Below the pieces are notes generated by a model that saw nothing but the letters and a program-made list of their open reading frames with translations, ran no database searches and had not been told where the DNA came from. From Burkholderiaceae bacterium (GTDB taxonomy: Bacteria > Pseudomonadota > Gammaproteobacteria > Burkholderiales > Burkholderiaceae_E), in assembly GCA_019428955.1 (NCBI GenBank), contig JAHYJF010000016.1:1-24427 (forward strand): a stretch of DNA of 24,427 nucleotides, given 5' to 3'. Below, piece after piece: positions 19,980 through 24,427 of this stretch. The number at the start of each line of letters is the position of its first letter. Positions within the stretch are counted from its first letter, which is position 1. The translations under genes and the position numbers were made by a program.

Positions 19980-22015
19980 GGCAGCTGGTCGCGGCCCTGC
20001 GCCAGTTCGGCCTCGGGCTGCTGGCCCGCGACCTCTTCCCGGGACTCGCCAGCGCCCGCGCCGTCGGGAATCGGCAAGTCAAGCCCGGGAATGTCACCTT
20101 CGACGCCCTCGAGGGCGGCCATGACCTGCGCCTCGTCAGCGGCGGGGCTGGCGAGCTCGACAAACCTTGCTTCGAGCGAAAGATCGACCAGGTCGTGAGC
20201 GAGCAGATCGACGATCACCGCCCGCCCCGGGGCCACCGCCGGCAGGCCGGTCGGCCGGAAGTACATCGGAGCATCCTTGATGCGCACCAGGTCGTCGCGA
20301 ATTGCCACCGCTTCGACCCGTTTCGCTTGGCGCTGTTCCAGCCAGCGCAGGCACCAGTATCGTTCCATACGCTGCTGAAACTCGCTGTAGGCGGCGTACT
20401 TGGCTTCGAACGCCGACATCACCCCAAACAGTTCGGCATCCTGGGGCGCGAAGGGCGGGTCTTCGCCGGTGAGCAGCGCGAGGATCTGGCGCTGGTTGAC
20501 CAGGTCGACATAGCGCCGTAACGGCGAGGTGGTCCACATGTACTGCGCGACCCCGATGCCCTGGTGGGGCAGCGCGTGGGTGCTCATGCGCACCCGCCCA
20601 CCCTGCTGCGAGCGATAGATTCCCGGCACCCGATGAGCGGCGAGCAACTGCCCCCACTCGCTGTTGGCGAGGATCATCATCTCGGCCACGATCCGGTCGA
20701 GCGGCGCGTTCCGTCCCCGGGGCTCGATCCTGACCTGTTCGTCATCAATGTAGAAACTGAAATCATTGCGAAACCGCGGTTCCGGTTTGCCGCGCACCCG
20801 TTCGCGCTCGGCGCACAGCGCCAGGGTCAGCTTCCAGAGTGCGCGCAGTGCCTCGCCGTGAGGCAGATCCGCGCTCTCGGACTCCAGTGCAGCCTCGGTA
20901 ATCAGCTCGGAGAGCTGGTCGTGACGCAGGTTGTCGGCCACCATGATCCGCTCCGCACGTGAGAAGCGCGACACGATCCGACTGCCGTCATGATCGAGGT
21001 CGAGATAGATCGACACCGCCGGCACGACGCTGCCGGCATCGAGCGAAAACGCCGTGATCACCTCGTCGGGCAGCATGGTGATCTTGTCGCCCGGCATGTA
21101 GACCGTCGACATCCGCTCGCGCGCCGCGAGGTCGAGCGGGCTGCCATGGGTAATCGCCAGGCCGGGCGCCGCGATATGAACGCCGACGCGCAGCGTGCCG
21201 TCGTCGAGGCGCTGCACCGACAGGCAGTCGTCGATCTCGGTGGTGGTCGAGTCGTCGATCGAGAACGTTCGGGCGGCGGACAACAGCAATTGGGCCAGCC
21301 GCTCCCGGGATTGGTCGAAGCCCTGCACCGCCGCCGGCTCGAACGCCTGACCATAGGGAAAGTATTCGGCGGTGAAGCGCTCGACGTGGAGCACGCGCGG
21401 CGAGGCAAAGGCCCCGACCGAAACCAGCAGCCGCTCGGGCGCCACCCGCAGCTCCTGGGCCGCACGTTCGAGAGCGCGAAACTCGACTCCGTTCTTGTCG
21501 GGCCGGAACAATAGGTGGGCCGGGTTCTCCTGCATGCCCTCCGGCAGGCGCCCGGCAGTCAGTTCGGCGGCGTAGTGCTCGACGCGCAGTTCCTGTTCAC
21601 GGCGCCGCGCCACCGCGGCGAGCGCCATCCGCAAGGTTTCGGGCGTGGCCGGTCGAAAGCGCCCGCGCCCCTTGCGCTGGAAATAGATCGGCGCCGACTG
21701 CAGCCTCAGCAGCAGCGCGGCCGATTGCACGTCCGAGGCCTGCTCGCCGTAGTATTCGCGCGCCAGCTCGGCGAAGCCGAACTCGTCCTGCGGGGCACAC
21801 TCCCAGAGAAAATCGAGATCGATCTCCTCGGCCAGTGCCTGCGCGCCCGGCAGCATTTCGCGTGCCGAGGGCTGCTCGAAACGCAGCATCACGTGCCCGG
21901 CCTTGACCTTGGCACGTCTGCCGGTGACGAGCTCGACCTGCAGGCTCGTACCGTTATCGGCCATCACGGTTCCCGCCTTCAGGTCACCATTTTCTTCGAA
22001 CAGCGCGTAGGTCAT
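19976..22015 (-). CDS. RNB-domain exoribonuclease (RNase II family)
   Basis: A 679-residue 3'-5' exoribonuclease-like protein. A short N-terminal beta domain (1-45) is followed by a helical region and the RNB catalytic domain (about 245-560). The catalytic acidic cluster reads SIDDSTTTEIDDCLS (252-266) and the RNB arginine motif TSPLRRYVDLVNQR (496-509). The C-terminal 110 residues would hold a degenerate S1-like part and an acidic, low-complexity end. Compared with E. coli RNase II (SIDSASTEDMDDAL-like), one metal-binding Asp is replaced by Glu (E260), which I associate with the cyanobacterial/plastid-type subfamily. It was not named rnb or rnr because the cold-shock domains are not evident. 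Stop overlaps the tonB start (ATGA). Confidence 0.92.
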   Translation of the reverse strand: MTYALFEENGDLKAGTVMADNGTSLQVELVTGRRAKVKAGHVMLRFEQPSAREMLPGAQALAEEIDLDFLWECAPQDEFGFAELAREYYGEQASDVQSAALLLRLQSAPIYFQRKGRGRFRPATPETLRMALAAVARRREQELRVEHYAAELTAGRLPEGMQENPAHLLFRPDKNGVEFRALERAAQELRVAPERLLVSVGAFASPRVLHVERFTAEYFPYGQAFEPAAVQGFDQSRERLAQLLLSAARTFSIDDSTTTEIDDCLSVQRLDDGTLRVGVHIAAPGLAITHGSPLDLAARERMSTVYMPGDKITMLPDEVITAFSLDAGSVVPAVSIYLDLDHDGSRIVSRFSRAERIMVADNLRHDQLSELITEAALESESADLPHGEALRALWKLTLALCAERERVRGKPEPRFRNDFSFYIDDEQVRIEPRGRNAPLDRIVAEMMILANSEWGQLLAAHRVPGIYRSQQGGRVRMSTHALPHQGIGVAQYMWTTSPLRRYVDLVNQRQILALLTGEDPPFAPQDAELFGVMSAFEAKYAAYSEFQQRMERYWCLRWLEQRQAKRVEAVAIRDDLVRIKDAPMYFRPTGLPAVAPGRAVIVDLLAHDLVDLSLEARFVELASPAADEAQVMAALEGVEGDIPGLDLPIPDGAGAGESREEVAGQQPEAELAQGRDQLP

Positions 22016-22041
22016 GTGGTCCAGGGATTATCAGTATGCAG

Positions 22042-22056
22042 CCAGGTCAAACCTGG
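22042..22056. repeat. Inverted repeat over the fabG-like stop codon
   Basis: CCAGGT (22042-22047) and ACCTGG (22051-22056) flank a three-base spacer spanning the TGA of the fabG-like gene, 27 bp before the RNase start. It can form a 6-bp hairpin at the gene junction. No U tract follows, so termination is not implied. Confidence 0.4.
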
Positions 22057-22787
22057 ATCCCGCCCGAGACCTCGATAACTGCGCCATTGACGTACGACGC
22101 CTCGTCGGAGGCCAGGAAGGCGTATACCGCCGCAATCTCGTCGGGCTCTCCCAGCCGGCCGAGCGGCACCTTCTCGATCATCCTGGCCATCACCGGCGGC
22201 GGGATAGTGGCAAGGATCGGCGTGGCGATGAAGCCGGGACACACCGCCGCGGTGCGAATTCCCTTGGGACCGAGTTCACGCGCCCAGGTCTTGGTGAAAG
22301 CGATCACGCCGGCCTTGGTCGCGGCATAGTTGGTCTGGCCGAAGTTGCCGTAGAGACCGACTACCGACGAGGCATTGATGACGACCCCCGAGCCCTGTGC
22401 AAGCATCGCCGGCAGTACCGCCTGGGTGCACTCAAACACTCCCTTGAGGTTGACCGCTATGACGTCATCGAACTGGGCGTCGGTCATCTTGGCCAGGCGC
22501 GCATCGCGGGTGATGCCGGCATTGTTGACCAGCACGTCGATGCGCCCCCAGCGCGCCAGCACCGCCACGCACAGGGCGTCCATCGTGGCCCGGTCGGTGA
22601 CATCGAGCCGCAATCCCATCACCTGCCCGCCGCCAGCCTCGATCTCGGCGGCGCGCTGGGCAACCAGTTGGGCGTCGAGGTCGGCGACCACCACCCGCGC
22701 ACCTTCGCGCGCGAAACGGTGTGCCGTCGCCAGCCCGATGCCGCCGGCCGATCCGGTGACGATGCATACCTTGTCTTTCAGACGCAT
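22047..22787 (-). CDS. FabG-like short-chain dehydrogenase/reductase
   Basis: A 246-residue classical SDR, probably a 3-oxoacyl-[ACP] or acetoacetyl-CoA reductase. Features are the NADP(H) loop TGSAGGIG (11-18), NNAG (88-91), catalytic S141, Y154 and K158 in the NASSVVGLYGNFGQTNYAATK stretch (138-158), and the family ending YVNGAVIEVSGG. The order and spacing match FabG. Because the fatty acid synthesis genes are absent, this is more likely a paralogue than the main FabG. It could serve polyhydroxyalkanoate or other acyl metabolism. The ATG at 22787 has GGGAG 8 bp upstream. It stands between the YqiA-like hydrolase (67-bp gap) and the RNase (31-bp gap) on the same strand. Confidence 0.9.
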   Translation of the reverse strand: MRLKDKVCIVTGSAGGIGLATAHRFAREGARVVVADLDAQLVAQRAAEIEAGGGQVMGLRLDVTDRATMDALCVAVLARWGRIDVLVNNAGITRDARLAKMTDAQFDDVIAVNLKGVFECTQAVLPAMLAQGSGVVINASSVVGLYGNFGQTNYAATKAGVIAFTKTWARELGPKGIRTAAVCPGFIATPILATIPPPVMARMIEKVPLGRLGEPDEIAAVYAFLASDEASYVNGAVIEVSGGIQV

Positions 22788-22824
22788 TGTTCTTGCTCCC
22801 GTTCAGTTGCAACATTTACTAAGG

Positions 22825-22853
22825 GGGCGCGCCGGGCCGCGGCGCCGGCGCCC
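22825..22853 (-). other. GC-rich hairpin after the YqiA-like gene
   Basis: Immediately after the stop of the YqiA-like gene, GGGCGC (22848-22853) can pair with GCGCCC (22825-22830) on the minus strand, around a GC-only loop with further self-complementarity. Only two U residues follow, so it is at best a weak or Rho-assisted terminator. Confidence 0.3.
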
Positions 22854-22854
22854 A

Positions 22855-23424
22855 CTATGCCATCCCCGGCCCGGCAAACGCGATCACACGCTCGCAGTAG
22901 TCGGCGAAATCACTCAAACCATGATCACTGCCCGCGAGCAGCAGGGTCTCGACCCCGGCGTAGCGCGCGACCATGTCGCGCCAGTCGATCAGCTCGTCAC
23001 CCTTGGCCGCCACCAGGAAATAGCGCTCGGGACGCGTGATCCGCACCGTTTCCAGTTCCCGCATCTCGTCGATGTAGCTCGCCTGGAACTCGAACAGTTC
23101 GTCGCTGTGGTACATCGCCATGGGCCCGACGTATGGTGCCAGGTCGCGCCCCGGGTGGATTGCCGGATTGAGCAGCACCGCGCGGCAGCCATGGGCCTCG
23201 GCCAGGTAGGTGGCGTAGTAGCCCCCCAGGGAGCTGCCGATCAGGGTATCGCCGGAACCGGGCTTGAACTGTGCGCGCACCAGCTCGATGGCGGCGCGCG
23301 GCGACGGCGGCAGCTGCGGGCAGGCGAACTCGGCGCCGCGGCCCGCAGCAGCGAGCCGCTCGGCGATGAGGCGCGCCTTGAACGACAGCGGCGAGGAGCG
23401 AAAGCCGTGCAGGTAGATCAGCAT
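22855..23424 (-). CDS. YqiA-like alpha/beta hydrolase
   Basis: A 189-residue small alpha/beta hydrolase of the YqiA/YcfP (UPF0227) group. It opens with MLIYLHGFRSSP, the family signature, and contains the nucleophile elbow GSSLGGYYATYLAE with S65, a LLNPAIHP segment, AKGDELIDW with the likely acid, and GSDHGLSDF with the catalytic His. E. coli YqiA shows esterase activity on short acyl substrates; the true role is not known. The ATG at 23422-23424 overlaps the end of mpl by 7 bp, implying translational coupling. A longer in-frame extension upstream is the mpl shadow and was not used. Confidence 0.91.
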   Translation of the reverse strand: MLIYLHGFRSSPLSFKARLIAERLAAAGRGAEFACPQLPPSPRAAIELVRAQFKPGSGDTLIGSSLGGYYATYLAEAHGCRAVLLNPAIHPGRDLAPYVGPMAMYHSDELFEFQASYIDEMRELETVRITRPERYFLVAAKGDELIDWRDMVARYAGVETLLLAGSDHGLSDFADYCERVIAFAGPGMA

Positions 23425-24427
23425 CGCTCGCCCAGCGCCGCCAGCAACCTGGCATGAATGCCGCCGAAGCCGCCGTTGCTCATCACCAGGATCCGGTCTC
23501 CGGGGCGGGCCGCGGCCACAATCTCGTCGACCAGCGGCTCGATGCCGGCGCGCACCACGGTCTTGGCGGCAATCGGCGCCAGGGCCTCGATCGCATCCCA
23601 ATCCAGTCCGCCCGAGTGGCAGAAGACCAGGTCCGCCTCGGCCAGGCTGGCCGGCAGCCGGGACTTCATGACACCCAGTTTCATGGTGTTGGAACGCGGC
23701 TCGAGCACGGCCAGGATCCGGCCCCGCTTACCGATGCGCGCCCGCAGCCCGGCAATCGTCGTCAAAATCGCGCTCGGGTGATGGGCGAAGTCGTCGTAGA
23801 CCTCGACCCCGGCAACCGTGCCGCGCAGTTCCATGCGCCGGCGCACCCCCTTGAAGCCGGCCAGCGCGGCGGCACTATCCTGCGGCGAGACCCCGACGTG
23901 GCGCGCGGCGGCGATCGCCGCCAGAGCGTTGGCGCGGTTGTGTTCACCGGCCAGCGGCAGACGGCAATGCGCCACCACCTGGCCACCCTCCAGGATATCG
24001 AAGGAACAGCTGTCGCTCGCTTCGCTGACCGGCCCGATGCTCCAGCCGGCCGGGTCAAAAAAACCCTCCAGTTCGCTCCACGCGCCGCGCCCGAGGACCC
24101 GCGCCAGTGCGGGGTCGGCGGCATTCCAGATGATCCGCCCGGCACGCGGGATGGTCCGCACCAGGTGGTGGAACTGGGTCTCGATCGCCGCGAGGTCGGG
24201 GAAGATGTCGGCGTGGTCGAACTCAAGGTTGTTGAGCACCGCGCTCATCGGCCGATAGTGGACGAACTTGGAGCGCTTGTCGAAGAAGGCCGTGTCGTAT
24301 TCGTCGGCCTCGACCACGAAGAAGCGCCCGCCGCCCAAGCGCGCCGAAACCCCGAAATCGGCCGCGATTCCGCCGATCAGGAACCCCGGGGCCAGGCCCG
24401 CCGATTCCAGCAGGAACGCCAGCAGCG
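23418..24427 (-). CDS. mpl: UDP-N-acetylmuramate--L-Ala-gamma-D-Glu-meso-DAP ligase, N-terminus beyond window
   Basis: The frame is open to the right edge, so 336 codons of C-terminal sequence are present and the N-terminus is missing. Mpl recycles the murein tripeptide by joining it to UDP-MurNAc, feeding peptidoglycan synthesis. Diagnostic blocks are PGFLIGGIAADFGVSARLGG, FFVVEADEYDTAFFDKRSKF and LNNLEFDHADIF near the window edge, then GEHNRANALAAIAAA and YDDFAHHPSAI, all as in Mpl and distinct from MurC. The C-terminal domain includes LEPRSNTMKLG. It is the first visible gene of the minus-strand series ending with mtgA, and overlaps the YqiA-like gene by 7 bp. Confidence 0.96.
   Translation of the reverse strand, partial: LLAFLLESAGLAPGFLIGGIAADFGVSARLGGGRFFVVEADEYDTAFFDKRSKFVHYRPMSAVLNNLEFDHADIFPDLAAIETQFHHLVRTIPRAGRIIWNAADPALARVLGRGAWSELEGFFDPAGWSIGPVSEASDSCSFDILEGGQVVAHCRLPLAGEHNRANALAAIAAARHVGVSPQDSAAALAGFKGVRRRMELRGTVAGVEVYDDFAHHPSAILTTIAGLRARIGKRGRILAVLEPRSNTMKLGVMKSRLPASLAEADLVFCHSGGLDWDAIEALAPIAAKTVVRAGIEPLVDEIVAAARPGDRILVMSNGGFGGIHARLLAALGERC

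Noticed and set aside
1..24427. CRISPR array, tRNA/rRNA genes, insertion sequences, phage or defence systems
   Set aside because: None was seen: no regularly spaced repeats, no cloverleaf-like segments, no transposase or integrase motifs in any supported frame.

Overview
The window is about 24 kb of GC-rich (roughly 65% or more) chromosomal DNA from a proteobacterium, most likely a betaproteobacterium. The evidence is gene content and order: mpl, a YqiA-like hydrolase, an RNB-domain ribonuclease, a TonB-like protein, aroE and mtgA in one strand-consistent block; ilvE followed by a zf-CHCC mini-protein; bepA divergent from moaC; and yhdP-tldD divergent from glnE. Genus cannot be told from the sequence. 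Apart from one decayed gene it is a dense housekeeping region, with no tRNA, rRNA, IS element, CRISPR array or phage gene that I could see.

Left end (1-5761, minus strand): yhdP, tldD, a short aromatic-rich leader peptide, a rho-independent terminator, and the first codons of a DAHP synthase (aroG) running off the edge. The leader peptide, terminator and a competing antiterminator form a textbook ribosome-mediated attenuator. This is the most interesting signal in the window.

Middle (5829-14338): glnE on the plus strand; a convergent MFS transporter on the minus strand; then plus-strand ilvE, a 66-residue zinc-binding protein and a YheT-type hydrolase; then bepA (minus) diverging from moaC (plus). 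Themes are nitrogen control, branched-chain amino acid synthesis, outer-membrane quality control and molybdenum cofactor synthesis.

14339-14865 has no intact gene. It holds the minus-strand remains of a GAF-GGDEF protein with an internal deletion, a one-base frameshift and a lost 3' end. The remnant abuts the 3' end of moaC and is read antisense as an unusual MoaC tail.

Right part (14866-24427, all minus strand): a DUF2062 membrane protein, the Mg2+ transporter MgtE with its own promoter-like sequence, then a tightly packed set transcribed mpl, yqiA-like, fabG-like, RNase, tonB-like, aroE, mtgA. Several of these overlap by 4-11 bases, implying translational coupling. The set links peptidoglycan recycling and synthesis, RNA turnover, envelope energy transduction and the shikimate pathway. 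aroG at one end and aroE at the other are both steps toward aromatic amino acids.
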